From: a virus
Strand: one strand, 5' to 3'
IMG/VR virus record: IMGVR_UViG_3300024221_000018
Location: 1-51,073 of that record
Length of the DNA: 51,073 nt
Part shown: piece by piece, positions 15,580 to 27,300 of the stretch
Position numbering within the stretch: position 1 is the first letter of the stretch
Layout: each line of letters opens with the position of its first letter
Program-made: the position numbers and the translations under genes
The notes under the pieces: generated by a model
What the model saw: only the letters and a program-made list of their open reading frames with translations
Told to the model about the DNA's origin: nothing
Databases searched by the model: none

Positions 15580-16644
15580 ATGATTGAATTTCAACCAGCA
15601 AAAGGGGATTTAGTATTAGATAAAATACCTAAAACACCTCAATTTTATAACGAAATAGATTCAAAAAGATCTTATGTTTTCAGAGATTCTAAGGATATTA
15701 TACATGAATTTACAGAATTTGATTCATTGTATCATATAATCTCTACTGTGGAATCTCTACACGATAACCAAGATTTAAAAGGGTACATTAGAAACAATAA
15801 TCCAGATGGTGAAAACGATGATTATCGTTATTCAGAGAATAACGAATGGACTTACGGAACTACTTATCCAAATAGATTAGCTACTATGGATGCTTTATTA
15901 AGCTCAAAAGTAGAAGATACCATGTGGATAGCTATTGATAAACTTAGAAATTCTTTATTAAAAGATAAAGATATTCAAAGATTAATGGAGCTTGCTCCTA
16001 CTATTAAAAAGACAAGAAAGTTTGGTATGTCTGGTGATGAACTCTGTATAGATAGAGTATTATCTGGAGATCCTCAGCACTGGCAATATACAACAAAAGG
16101 TAGAAAAAATAATGTGGTTAGAATTGCATTAAATATTTCTATGTCCGCTGGTAACAAAGCAGATTCATTTTTAAAATTAGCTGCTGTTGCATCTGTTGCT
16201 GCTGATTTAGTAAGTAAAGCTGGTGCAGCATTAGAATTTACAATGATTGCATTTTCTTGTAACGTATGTAGAGACGATGAAAATCCTTATAGAGACGAGA
16301 ATGGTAATACTATTGGAAAGTACACTCGCCAAAGCGTTTCTGGATACTTAGCTCCAATTAAAAAAGCAGAAGAACCTTTTGAGTTAACAAGGATTGCTTC
16401 TTTAGGTATTCCTGGATTATTTAGACATTACATATTTTGTTTAAAAACAGCAATAGGATCTACAAAACCATCAAGGGGATTAGGAAGTTCTTATACTACA
16501 TCTCCTGATATTTTAAATAGATTTGGTTTAAAACATGTGATAGAATTAAAACATGCTGATAGCCAAAGTAACCAGAAGTTATTTTTAAACGACATATTTT
16601 CTGAATTAGCAGGTGTTAATGTAGAAGATATGGAACCAGCGTAA
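15580..16644 (+). CDS. von Willebrand A-like (CobT-type) partner of MoxR ATPase
   Basis: A 354-aa protein. The central segment RIALNISMSAGNKADSFLKLAAVASVAADLVSKAGAALEFTMIAF (about residues 180-225) reads as the first strand, MIDAS loop and helix of a vWA domain. The usual DxSxS is NISMS here (N185, S187, S189), so the first metal ligand is Asn rather than Asp and metal-dependent adhesion may be weakened or lost. MoxR/CobS ATPases act on vWA partners, and the two genes are adjacent; in T4-like and other large phages similar pairs occur without known targets. The call depends on the pairing as much as on the motif. Confidence 0.68.
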   Translation: MIEFQPAKGDLVLDKIPKTPQFYNEIDSKRSYVFRDSKDIIHEFTEFDSLYHIISTVESLHDNQDLKGYIRNNNPDGENDDYRYSENNEWTYGTTYPNRLATMDALLSSKVEDTMWIAIDKLRNSLLKDKDIQRLMELAPTIKKTRKFGMSGDELCIDRVLSGDPQHWQYTTKGRKNNVVRIALNISMSAGNKADSFLKLAAVASVAADLVSKAGAALEFTMIAFSCNVCRDDENPYRDENGNTIGKYTRQSVSGYLAPIKKAEEPFELTRIASLGIPGLFRHYIFCLKTAIGSTKPSRGLGSSYTTSPDILNRFGLKHVIELKHADSQSNQKLFLNDIFSELAGVNVEDMEPA

Positions 16645-16646
16645 TT

Positions 16647-16991
16647 ATGATAGAGGGATTCGAAACAGAAACAGCAGAGCTTACAGATTATGAAAAAGAT
16701 ACTTTATTACCATTATTGGTAAAAGGATTGAACAGTAAAATTGGAGTTGAAAATGCTATTACTAATGGTCAAATAGTTAAGTCTATGACTGAAAAAGGAT
16801 ATAAAATATCAAGTGTTAGAGTACGTAAGATAATTAATTATATACGTATTAAACACTTGGTTTATAACCTTGTAAGTAGTAGTAAAGGATATTACCGTTC
16901 TACTGATCCTGAAGAAATAAGAAAGTATGTAAAATCATTAATGCAAAGAGCTACTGCAATTGAAGAAGTTGCTAAAAGTTTTATTGTATGA
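16647..16991 (+). CDS. small winged-helix-like protein, 114 aa
   Basis: The sequence runs acidic N-terminus, then ENAITNGQIVKSMTEKGYKISSVRVRKIINYIR, which has the helix-turn-helix and recognition-helix pattern of a winged-helix domain, followed by a hairpin-like YNLVSSSKGYYRS wing and a C-terminal helix. It could be a DNA-binding regulator or a host-takeover factor. It starts 2 bases after the vWA gene and its stop overlaps the next start (ATGA). Confidence 0.7.
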   Translation: MIEGFETETAELTDYEKDTLLPLLVKGLNSKIGVENAITNGQIVKSMTEKGYKISSVRVRKIINYIRIKHLVYNLVSSSKGYYRSTDPEEIRKYVKSLMQRATAIEEVAKSFIV

Positions 16992-17362
16992 GTAAAAGTA
17001 ACAAAAACTATTCATTCGCTATCATTGCACTAAGGTACAATGGTAGCGAACCTGTTTATAAGAAAGTAGTGTTATTTAGTAGTAACACACATAAAAAAAG
17101 CAAAAGAGCTAAATTCTTGGATGACAAATTGAAGGAATATGGTGAAACATTTCAATTAAGTTATGAAGATATAGTAATTGAAACTTATGATCCTAATGTT
17201 ATAGATATTAATCTATGGGAACTAAGAAAATTTACAAGTATAATACGTATTAATGGATATTATGTATTCTTCGAAACAAACAATTATTATTTTGTATCTA
17301 CAGAGGCTGACTATACTAAAATATTCAAGGTGTCAAAAGAAGATAGTATATTAAAACAATAA
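16988..17362 (+). CDS. hypothetical protein, 124 aa, last gene of plus-strand arm
   Basis: No family is recognised. The protein is basic in its first half and beta-rich, with YNGSEPVYKKVVLFS and IIRINGYYVFFETNNYYFVST strands. The ATG overlaps the previous stop (ATGA), so translation is coupled. Its stop lies within the 5' arm of the convergent terminator hairpin. Confidence 0.7.
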   Translation: MSKSNKNYSFAIIALRYNGSEPVYKKVVLFSSNTHKKSKRAKFLDDKLKEYGETFQLSYEDIVIETYDPNVIDINLWELRKFTSIIRINGYYVFFETNNYYFVSTEADYTKIFKVSKEDSILKQ

Positions 17363-17393
17363 GGGAGGTAACTAATTTGTTGCCCCCCTTTTG
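17361..17393. terminator. convergent, two-way hairpin terminator
   Basis: AAGGGAGGTAAC (17361-17372) pairs with GTTGCCCCCCTT (17379-17390) with one A-C mismatch and one G-T pair around a TAATTT loop. The 3' arm runs into TTTTG for the plus strand. It lies between the convergent 124-aa and 1314-aa genes and separates the early arm from the late arm. It could stop transcription from both sides, although the T-tract on the minus-strand side is weak. Confidence 0.65.
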
Positions 17394-17408
17394 CTTAATC
17401 AAGACGAT

Positions 17409-20400
17409 TTATTTCCAAAGCATGTATTTAAGCCTATCTTCTGGAGCAGTCATTGCTCTACCCTCTTTAAGAATAGGTATCATAGCCTCTAAATCTTTTA
17501 ATATTTTTAAATCTCCTTTGTTGTATAAACCTGTATCACGCTTATACCTTGGAGCTCCGTCACCAAAAGCAGTACCACCAATTACTTCAAAGGTACTTCC
17601 AAAAAGTCTTATAATTCCTTCAACTGTACTCATAGAAGCTGATGGTGATTTTAATATTTTAAGTCCTTCTATTGGATTTGCATACATGGTCATCTCTCCA
17701 TATAATCTATGTAATTGGAATAAAGACATATTTTCAATCCAGCTTCTTTCCTCATCTTCATCATCCAATCCTGCCAACATAGCTATTAATGAGAACACAG
17801 CCAATGTAGTCACTAATTCAGCCTTAGTTCTACGCATGTTTTTACCTTCAAAAGATTCTAATTGTCCTTTTTCTTTCTTGTAAACATCTCTTAATCCCAT
17901 TATACCTACATCGTGAGCTTTAACTCCTCTGTATAGTTTTCCTAAAAACTTAATAGCTGTTATATAATTTCCTTCTTCAAATTCTTCTAACCTCTGATTA
18001 TAACGTTTATCGCCATATCTTCTTTTAAATGAAGGATACAACCATTTTCTAAATAAAATAGCCATACGACCAGCCCAGGTATGTTGAGCGTTAATTAAAT
18101 CTTGATTATTATAAACACCGTGTAATTTTTGACTTATTTGTTTTAATCTTTGACTGTGTTTTATGACATCCTCTGTAGATACATCAAAATTATCTTTGAC
18201 TTTTAATTCTCCATCAACTTGTTCAAAGGCATCTAAAAGAGTAGCTTCATTACCATTTTTGTCTTTAATTTTCTGTCCTTTTAAATAGGCGTACATCAAA
18301 GTAGTTTGTATTTCATGCTCACCACCTTTTTGCATAAAAAATGCAGCATCCGAACTCATCATTCTTTTCCACATTTTATTACCTTTCATAGCTCTACCGT
18401 ACTCATCATATTCTTGAAGAGCGTCAAATAGTTCTACTAATTGTCCACCCATACTTTCTGGCATCTTTTTATTTACATCCGATATAAAACCAGACATATT
18501 AGCAAGATATTCTTTTTGAGCTGATACAAAATCTTTCTTAGTAAACCATTCTCCAGCATGGGCTTCTACAAAGTTCATTGTTTTACCCATTGTTAAATTC
18601 GACATTCCAGAAAATAAATTCAAAGCAAGTGATCTAAAACTACTGTATTTGTTTATAGCGTCTGCTAATTTAACTTTAGGTATTTTTTTACCATTAATTA
18701 CTATGAAATCTGTATTCTTAACTTGACCATAAACAACCATGTCCAAGAATAAATCAAATTGTTTGTACAAATTAGTAGTGTTTCCATCTACATCTTGACT
18801 TTTATCTTCTTTATCACCAAAAATCTTTGAAGAATCCAAGATTGTTTTTCCTCCAGAGGTTTTTGATACTTTTCTATCTGCTAAAATAGTTTTCAAAACT
18901 TCTAACTCATGTACAATACTGTTCATTTGAGCATTATTAATAGTCATACCACCAAATCGTTGTAAACTATTACCTAAATCATACGAAACATCTTCTGCAC
19001 TTATTTTACCTTCACCCTCACCTATCGGAGCATGGAATAGAACTGGGACATATTTATTAGAACTTGATTCTAAAGTATCACCGAAACCTACATCATCTAA
19101 TTGAAGAGTAAATGTATCTAATAATGCTTCTTTTGCAGCTTTATCAGGTCTTAAACCCATGGCTATTTTCTCTTTTCCTGTTTGTCGGATAGAAGGAAGC
19201 CATAATCCTTTTTTATATTGAGCAGGTAATCTTTTTTGAAACTCAAAATACTTAGTTGCAAAATAATTGTAAAATTCTAAATCCTTAGAACCTTCAGCAA
19301 ATCTACTAACAGCTTCTTTTTTACTTATTAGTCTCCCTGTTGTATTTCCATTCTCATCTTTTTCATAGAAAATTTCATAAAGTTTTTTAGGGTTTCCTAT
19401 ATCAACACCTTGCTCTTTTCTGTGTTTTTCAAAAGCATTCACTTTTTTAGTAATTTCTTGTTCAAAAGTAAGTGTTTCTAATCTTCCTTTTTCTTTTGTA
19501 GTATTAACAAGTTTTGTAGCAAGTGCTATAATTTCATCTGGAGACTCAGCTAAAACCTCAACCCATCTTTGCCATGAACGTACATCTTTTTTACCTTTGA
19601 TTAATTGAGCTCTTATATCTTCTTCTGATAAAGTAGTGTTTGTGTTAAGCTTACTTAAAGCTTTAGCAAGTAATGGAATACCTAATTTTTTATACTGTAA
19701 ATTAAGTGTTGAATGTAATCCTACGATAGATTTTTTAAATCTTTCACTTTTTTCTGGATCCATTACAGCAGCAAATTCTTCTGTACCCTCGATTTCCTCA
19801 ATCAATTGTCTTAAAAACTCACCATCATACGCAGCGATATACTCTGAATAACGAAGAATTTCTTTTGCTGTGTACTCTCCAGTCTCAAGCATAGTTTTGA
19901 ACTTCAAGTTCACACTAAGCATATCACTTTGAGCTTTCAATAAAAACTTGACAATAGCTGTTTTTGCATCTTCTCCACTAAGTAATTTTTGAAGATGCTC
20001 TAAATTCTCTTTTATATTTTGAGCTTTTTTATCATCAGCAATAGCTGTTTTAGATATTTGATCAATTTTTAATTGAAGTACATTTTTAGCTTTATCAATA
20101 AGTTTTTGAGTAGATAACAAAGCATGTTTAGCTTCTTCATCTTCTTCAGTAGTATTTTCTTCTACATCTTCGTCTCCATCATCTTTCCCTAAGTCAAAAT
20201 ATACTTGGTCTTTTCCAGATAGGTTACTTATAGATAAACCAGTAGTATCTCCACTAAGAACACCAGACGCTAATTCACCATAGACTGACTCTACTTCTTT
20301 GTACAGAGCTTTTACATCTGCTCTTTTAAACAATTGTTTAATCCTTTCCCAAATACGTTGTATGGTACTTAGAACAGATTGATTTTCATTTTGAGATTGG

Positions 20401-21353
20401 AACTCAGATACAAGATGTTTACCGATAAGTTTACCTACAGTTTCTGTAATTAGCTTTTCTTTATCATTTTTGTAAACCTCACCGTATTGTTCTTTTACTG
20501 CTTGAAATTCATTTGTTTTTTCAGCTAAAGAACGCAGTCTCTGAATTAATGGGTTATCTTTTCCAAGTAATTCGTATATGAAGTGACCTACTTCTTCTGG
20601 TAAAGTGTTTAAATCTGCTTTACCTTGTGAAATAAGTATTAATTTCTTAGCCATATCAGCAGCTCCAGATGCATCTAAACCAGTTTTTTCTACTAAAGAT
20701 GAATATGCTTCAACCGTAATTCCAAATGGTGCTAAAAACGAAATTAATTTTTGCTCTAATTCTAAGTTTCTTTCCTTAGCAGCTTCTTTTCTAACTTCAT
20801 GTACTACATCATTTTCAGACTTAATATCTAAAGCAATTTTGTACTGAGTATCAGAATGAATTGTAAGTTCTTTAAACCCATCTAAAGCAATATCGATTCC
20901 TTTAGAATGCATTTCAGCAGTGTATCTACGCCTATCTTCAGCAGTTGGAATACCTTTTATACCATAATAATCTGCAACAGTTTTCATAAATTCTGTTGGA
21001 TTTTTATATACTTGGATATTCTCTGAATTAACAATAACAGGATGTACGTGTCCAAATTGTTCAGCATACGATCTATCTGCAGTAAGGTAAATTCCTCCAC
21101 CTAACTTAGCAGCTCTATCGCCTTTGTTATATTTATATTTAGACACACCAGGTCGATCACCACGATATAAGATCATAGGTTCTCCATTAGCATCTTTTAC
21201 CTTAGAGTTACCAAATTCTTTTTCAAAAGTTTTGGTTTTAGTTACTACCCATGTTTTAAAAGCCTCATTCTCTCCGAACTCTTTACTTAAAGAGTCGAAG
21301 AGAATTGATTTTTTTCCATTAGGAGCATTTACAAAAGTTACATTACAAGCCAT
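17409..21353 (-). CDS. large polyvalent virion protein with ADP-ribosyltransferase-like N-terminus, 1314 aa
   Basis: Several domain-like parts are visible. Residues 58-110 (ILYRGD with R64, GGGIYLTADRSYAEQFG) look like the core of an ADP-ribosyltransferase of the type found in phage polyvalent proteins. Residues 250-260 (LPEEVGHFIYELL) resemble a zincin helix whose first histidine is replaced by glutamate (EEVGH in place of HExxH), so it is probably inactive. Long helical segments fill the middle, WAGRMAILFRKWLYPSFKRRYG lies near residue 1100, and a hydrophobic segment LVTTLAVFSLIAMLAGL near residue 1175 could cross or insert in a membrane. It lies 13 bases after the giant gene and is the last late gene, so it is likely co-expressed, packaged and ejected. 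ART activity and packaging are inference. Confidence 0.82.
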   Translation of the reverse strand: MACNVTFVNAPNGKKSILFDSLSKEFGENEAFKTWVVTKTKTFEKEFGNSKVKDANGEPMILYRGDRPGVSKYKYNKGDRAAKLGGGIYLTADRSYAEQFGHVHPVIVNSENIQVYKNPTEFMKTVADYYGIKGIPTAEDRRRYTAEMHSKGIDIALDGFKELTIHSDTQYKIALDIKSENDVVHEVRKEAAKERNLELEQKLISFLAPFGITVEAYSSLVEKTGLDASGAADMAKKLILISQGKADLNTLPEEVGHFIYELLGKDNPLIQRLRSLAEKTNEFQAVKEQYGEVYKNDKEKLITETVGKLIGKHLVSEFQSQNENQSVLSTIQRIWERIKQLFKRADVKALYKEVESVYGELASGVLSGDTTGLSISNLSGKDQVYFDLGKDDGDEDVEENTTEEDEEAKHALLSTQKLIDKAKNVLQLKIDQISKTAIADDKKAQNIKENLEHLQKLLSGEDAKTAIVKFLLKAQSDMLSVNLKFKTMLETGEYTAKEILRYSEYIAAYDGEFLRQLIEEIEGTEEFAAVMDPEKSERFKKSIVGLHSTLNLQYKKLGIPLLAKALSKLNTNTTLSEEDIRAQLIKGKKDVRSWQRWVEVLAESPDEIIALATKLVNTTKEKGRLETLTFEQEITKKVNAFEKHRKEQGVDIGNPKKLYEIFYEKDENGNTTGRLISKKEAVSRFAEGSKDLEFYNYFATKYFEFQKRLPAQYKKGLWLPSIRQTGKEKIAMGLRPDKAAKEALLDTFTLQLDDVGFGDTLESSSNKYVPVLFHAPIGEGEGKISAEDVSYDLGNSLQRFGGMTINNAQMNSIVHELEVLKTILADRKVSKTSGGKTILDSSKIFGDKEDKSQDVDGNTTNLYKQFDLFLDMVVYGQVKNTDFIVINGKKIPKVKLADAINKYSSFRSLALNLFSGMSNLTMGKTMNFVEAHAGEWFTKKDFVSAQKEYLANMSGFISDVNKKMPESMGGQLVELFDALQEYDEYGRAMKGNKMWKRMMSSDAAFFMQKGGEHEIQTTLMYAYLKGQKIKDKNGNEATLLDAFEQVDGELKVKDNFDVSTEDVIKHSQRLKQISQKLHGVYNNQDLINAQHTWAGRMAILFRKWLYPSFKRRYGDKRYNQRLEEFEEGNYITAIKFLGKLYRGVKAHDVGIMGLRDVYKKEKGQLESFEGKNMRRTKAELVTTLAVFSLIAMLAGLDDEDEERSWIENMSLFQLHRLYGEMTMYANPIEGLKILKSPSASMSTVEGIIRLFGSTFEVIGGTAFGDGAPRYKRDTGLYNKGDLKILKDLEAMIPILKEGRAMTAPEDRLKYMLWK

Positions 21354-21366
21354 ATATCAAAAGTAG

Positions 21367-24300
21367 TTATTTTGAACAACTAAGTCCTAATTCACCATCA
21401 TCTATTTTTTTATTTACAATATCACCTTCTGATTTAGGCATTATTATATTTATACCTCCTGGTTCACTCATACTATTCAGAGAAACATCTGAGCTACCAG
21501 AATATTGCTCAAAATCTATACCTGGAAGTTCTTGTTCTGGATTATACTCATCTTCAAACAAAGAATCATCTGCTGTTTCTTTTGATTTTTTAGGAGTAGT
21601 TTTTTTAGGTTCTACTACTTTAAAATCATTGTTATCTGGATGTATAGAATCTGGATTCTCTTTAGTAGGATATACTTCAAAGAATTTGTGCTCTTCCCCT
21701 AATGGAGATATAACTTGATACTCAGCATATCCTTTTATAGCATCTACTATTTGAGATTGTCTCTTATATAATCTCCATTTTTTATTTTCCGTATCCCACA
21801 TTTTAATGTAGTAAGGGAATCCAGCTGGAGATTTTAGTTCTGCTTTTACAAGATCACCACTTTTTCTTTGTATGTTAAATAAATTAGCAGCATTGTCTGA
21901 TGAAACCCCAAAAGTATGTGGGAATTTTTTCTTACCAGTTATACTTTCAGCCTCTTTAGTTACATCTAATTTATTAGCTCGTAACGAAACTGATTTTAAT
22001 AGTTTATCTGCTTCAAATCTATTACGTATAATTTGGTCAACCATATTATATTGTCCTGATATATCACCTAAAGCATCATCATTTTTTGTATCTACAGCGT
22101 ATGCAGTAAGGTGTTCATTAGCGACATTTTCAAAAGCTTCTAATTGATCTGCAATATATTTAGAAAGACTTCCTAATGATTGTCCATCTTCATTTAAAGT
22201 TAAATCTTTCCATAGTCTTACTGGAAATAAATCGATAAATGTATTAGGTCCATTTTGGAAACCTGATGTTACAATTCCATACTGAATAATTCTACGCATA
22301 TTTAAAGAAAGAGCATCTACAGCTTTTTGCTTTTCTACAGCTGACAAAGTATTGAATTTAGGATAACTTGATTTTAATACTTTTTCAGGGTAGTAAACAA
22401 GCTCTTCAAATGCATCTACAAAAGATGATTTAGTCTCACCACTGTAAGAAGCAGTATTATTAAATTTCAACATTTGTAGTGAATTTCTTGAGTTGAAATT
22501 ATCCGAACTAACCATACTTAAAAAAGTATTGTTTTGTAGATTGTATTTCTTTTTAAGAATATCAATTTGTTTTGCTGTTGAACGCTTAATATCAAATAGT
22601 TTTCTTTTTATAACATCTTGATCAGAGTCACTCATCATGTATTTTTGTACAGGTGAGTCTTTACCAAACATAACGTATGAGAATATATCCGAATTAATTT
22701 TGTTCAATAAGTCTTTATCTCCAATGTATCCATCTTTTTGATGTGTACTGTAAGCAATACTGTCTTTGATAATAGAAAATACCTTAGAATTGTAAGGCAT
22801 AAATTCAGAGATTATATTTTCAGCACCAAGTATAGCTTCATCGTAATACGCTTTAATCCTTGGAACAGCTGCATCCTCTGTATAGAGATTGTTAACCGTT
22901 ATCGCACCTCTTCCTTCTTCTACATAAGTTTTATTATTTTTCCAGATTTCTATATCTACAAGACCACTCATTTGTGTGAATCTATCTGGAGACATCATTT
23001 TATTAGTTTTTGCTAAATCTGTACCTGCTTTATGATACTGTACAAAATCTAATAATACTTGTTTTTGGTACATCAACTCATCTTCAGACATTTCATCTAA
23101 AGATTTTGTAGCTTTTAGAACTGCTTTTAAATTTTCTGGAGTTATTGTAACTCTGTTGTTTTCAGCAGCGTCATAAGAAAGTTCTTTCCCTGTTCTACCT
23201 ACTTTAGGTAAATCAAATCTTTCTGCTACTTCTGCTGCTAAAGTAGTAATGTAAGCCCCATCAGTTGATAAATTATTAGCATTAGTTAATTCTCTGATTA
23301 TTGGTTGATTAATCAAATCTACAGCAATATCATTATTATAACCAAGTCTGTTTAAATAAGCTACTACGTTTGCAGTAAATGTATTTATATTCAAAGAACC
23401 AGTAATAGGATCTTTAGCATTATCTAACGATGCATTTTGATTCTCATTTGTATAAATAGAACGAAGGACTCCATCAAATCCATATATTCCTGATAAATCA
23501 TTTGCTTGATTATCTTTAGTACCTATTTCCTTACCATCTTGGTCCACTGTTTTAATGTAAACTGGAGTAGATGTTGCAATAGAAACGTCTTGCGCTATCG
23601 CTTGTCCTACAGAGTGTGATGAGAAAATACCTACCAATGCTTTAGCATCTTTGTTTACCATCTCTAAGTGCATGTCTGTATAACCAGATGAGAAATTAAA
23701 TGTACTTGTTTTCTCAAGTAAGTTGTAATCACCATACTCCTCCATCTTATTAGGATAAGTAGCTGAATCTAAAGGATTTACAACCTCTTTATTATTGTGT
23801 TTAGAAGTTAATATACCAAATCTTGTAGCAAATAAAATGTTTTCTATTTGTTTATCAGATAATGCATCAGCACTTTTTGTACCTTCTACCATTTTTTTCA
23901 AAGAGTTTTGAAACGGTACTTTTTGAATCCCCTGTTTTAAATTTAAAGAATCAAAAATATCTGATAAATATTTCTCAGTACTAACTATTTTATCTTTAGA
24001 AACATTATTTACTACTTTATCAATGTTTTCTTTCCAACTTTCTAATCCTTCTACAGAGTCTCCTCTTTCTTTCGCTCTTTTTATAAAAGTATTTTTATTA
24101 GTAGTAATTACTTTATCAAAATCACTTTGAAAGTCTTTAAGAAACATCATATCTGAAACCATTAAAGTGCTTCCGTCTTTTTTAGCCTGTTTTTTAGCTT
24201 GTCCCCAAACCTTTTTCATAGCTTTTTCAAACAAAGCTTCATTTTTAGGATCTTCTTTTCTCCATTTGTTTAAAGAAACACTTGATCTTTTACCTTCTGG

Positions 24301-27300
24301 TAATCCTAATAACTCTGCTACTTTTGGTTTAAAGTCTGTATCAAAATCTAAAACATCTTGTCTATTTTTTCTTAAAGTAGATTTTCCTAATCCTGGATGT
24401 CCCCAAATTATAGAATGTTTTTTATTTTGTAAAGCAGGATAATACAAAAACATCTTATCGACATCATAATCTGAACCAGTTTGCGTCACAATCTCATGTG
24501 GCAACATAATCTGACCTTTAGATGTTGGAGGTAATATTCTTTTTACTATTAAAGGTAACATAGATGATTTACCTTGTGTAGGGATACGGTATCCAATAAT
24601 TTCTAACACAGATTTATCAGGCATTTTATCATGGTCTATAATACCGTTTTCATCAGCATATTCCAAAATACCTAATTTCTCTGCTTCTTTATAGGAGATG
24701 GCGCACTCAGCAGCTTTCATATCTCCGTTCTCAAACGAATAATACTTCAACCTGTTTTCAGTATCATCACCGTACTCAGCTACTTGTACTGCGGCATCTC
24801 CTGGTAATCTTTGAGTAAGAACTCTTGATTTATATAAAGAAGCTAATGCGATTTCAAATTTCTTAGCGTAAGCTGGGAAAGATAAAGGCATTGCAAAAGA
24901 ATAATCTCCTGATTCTAATTGCTGTATTTCTAAAGCGATACTGTAATTATCTGGTAAATCTCTTGACTCAATTTGTTCTATAAGTAATTTTTGAACCTTT
25001 TTCAAAAACTCTAATTGGTTTTCTCTTGAGTTACTTTTACCATTCGCTAAGTATTTATCGTACCCTAAGTCCTCTCTAAGTTTTTTAGAAGCACGTTTGA
25101 TTTTCTCTACATATACAGAGTTGGAAACAGACTTTATTTGTTCTGTTGTCATAGCTTCCATTCCTTCTACTGTATTGTACACAGCACCTGGATCCATATT
25201 AGAAGTAATCAATTTAACAAATTGAGAACCGTCTTTTGGATCAGTACCTTTATCAGTTGGTAAAATAAATGGACTTCTTTCATTCTCTGAATAGATAGTC
25301 TGAAGAGTCATGTTAGATAAATAAGATCCATCTTGAGAATAAGTATTTACACCTGACTTACCTACTTTTACAGCAGACTCCATATTCACTACATCTATAG
25401 GATCCATGTTAGAAAATTCACCAGTAGCTTCCATTCTTTGACGTAATTTATCTAAAGATGGAACTTGCTTAGTCATACCAGCGTATAAAGGAACAGTAGA
25501 GTGTTTAATTTGTTTAAACGACACTCTTTGTAATGCTACATCGTATTGTTTTCCCCAGTAAAAAGTTTTTAATGGTTTTAGTGCAAGTTTATTTACCCAG
25601 TCTGGCCAAGAAGATACTGGAACTTCTTTTTTCCAATACTCATTATATGCTTTTTCGTGAGAGTGTTCTCCTTCCATAGTCCAATCACCTCTACTCATCA
25701 TTGAATGACGGTGAGCTTCAAGAGTTGTGTATCCTTGTGCATCAGCAGAATTACTTCCTTTACGATACATTCTAACTATTTTGATAGCATCTTTCTTCTC
25801 TGTAGATAGAGAAGAAGTAGATTTTTTCATTCCATCTTCTGTAAGGTATGGTTTTGCCCAATTAGACTCACCAACTAAATTTTCAGCGATATTAACTGCA
25901 GAATCTACAGACATAGAAGTTTCTATATCTTTCATAATAGCCATGGACATCTGCTTAGGTTTTCCGTACATTGAGTCTATTACATGATCGATACCTGGGG
26001 TAATAGTTTGGTAAGAACGTTTACCAGCATCTGTTACAACTGATAAGAACTCACCTTTAACACCATTGAACTCAGCATCATTTGATATATCTGCAGTTTT
26101 TGTTTTATACAGAGCTAAATCCCCCATTTGGAATTTGTTTATTTCTGTTCTCCAAACAAGTTCGTTCATTAAAAATTCAGAAACTTGGTCATCTATCTTG
26201 TTTACTTGCTCACCATCTATAGTTACAGAAGTACCTCCAAAAGAATCTACCTTTACCATATCGGTATAGTAAATACCGTCTTTTTCAAATAAGACACCAG
26301 CTTTAACCATTCTATTTTTACCACGTAGAACTTCTCTATCTAAAAACGCATCTAAGGCTTTGTTAACTTTTGCGTAGTTTGTTTCTGTAGAGATTTCTTT
26401 TAAGCTTCCATCTGTGTTAAACAATCCGTAAGTAGAGAAGTTTAAATCAGGTATAGACATAAATTTCAATCCATTAGCAGCTTTTCTATTTAAAGTACCA
26501 TCTGGATTAGTTCCTTTATAATGTAGATTTTCTACTAACTGGTCATCTCTTAAAGCTTCTGGACCGAACAATTGTTCCTGAGTAAGTCTAATACGAGCAG
26601 CTTCTTGCATTACATTTCTTTTCAAGACATGTTTTGCAGCTTCTTTTACATATTTTACTCCAATACCATTACTAATACTCATCTCAGCAGGTGCTTTAGC
26701 ATTTTGTAATGTAGGAACTTTCATGTATAAAGACCTTCCTTTATCTGCTTTCGTACCCATACTTATATAAGAGTAACCTGTACTTTTTCTGTTACCATTG
26801 TTTGCAAACATAGCCATACGTGTTAACCATGCTTGTTTTTCTATCATTTGGTCAAAAGAAGTACCTTTTCCTTTTTCTTTATCCTTAGCAGTATCAAGTT
26901 CGATTATATCAAACTCTTCTCTCATCTTAGGATTATTTTTTAATAACTCAAAAAATAGAGAACCATGTACTCCTAAATTACCATCTGGATTGTAGAATAC
27001 ATCTTTAGAATATGAGTCTTCCCACATCTTTTCGATATTTTCTACTGTAGAAACATCTTGTTTAAATTTAGAAATATAAGAGTTTAAGTTTATAGAATAA
27101 ACCATTTTACCCTCACCATTTACAAATGAACCAGTGTATAAATCCGTAGATACATCTTTAACTAATTCAGCTATTTTAGTAATTGTTTTTAACTGACCTT
27201 TATTCTGAGTAGAAACGTATGGATCAACTCCTTTTCCAGATTTTATTTTTTTAGTTTTTACATCATACCCAAGTTCATTCATAATAAATTTGAATTTCCC

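Noticed and set aside
17377-17883. Long plus-strand frame opposite the 1314-aa gene, and similar long opposite-strand frames under the giant and cargo genes
   Set aside because: They follow the codon pattern of the real minus-strand genes and have low-complexity Ser/Leu/Phe-rich translations typical of antisense shadows.
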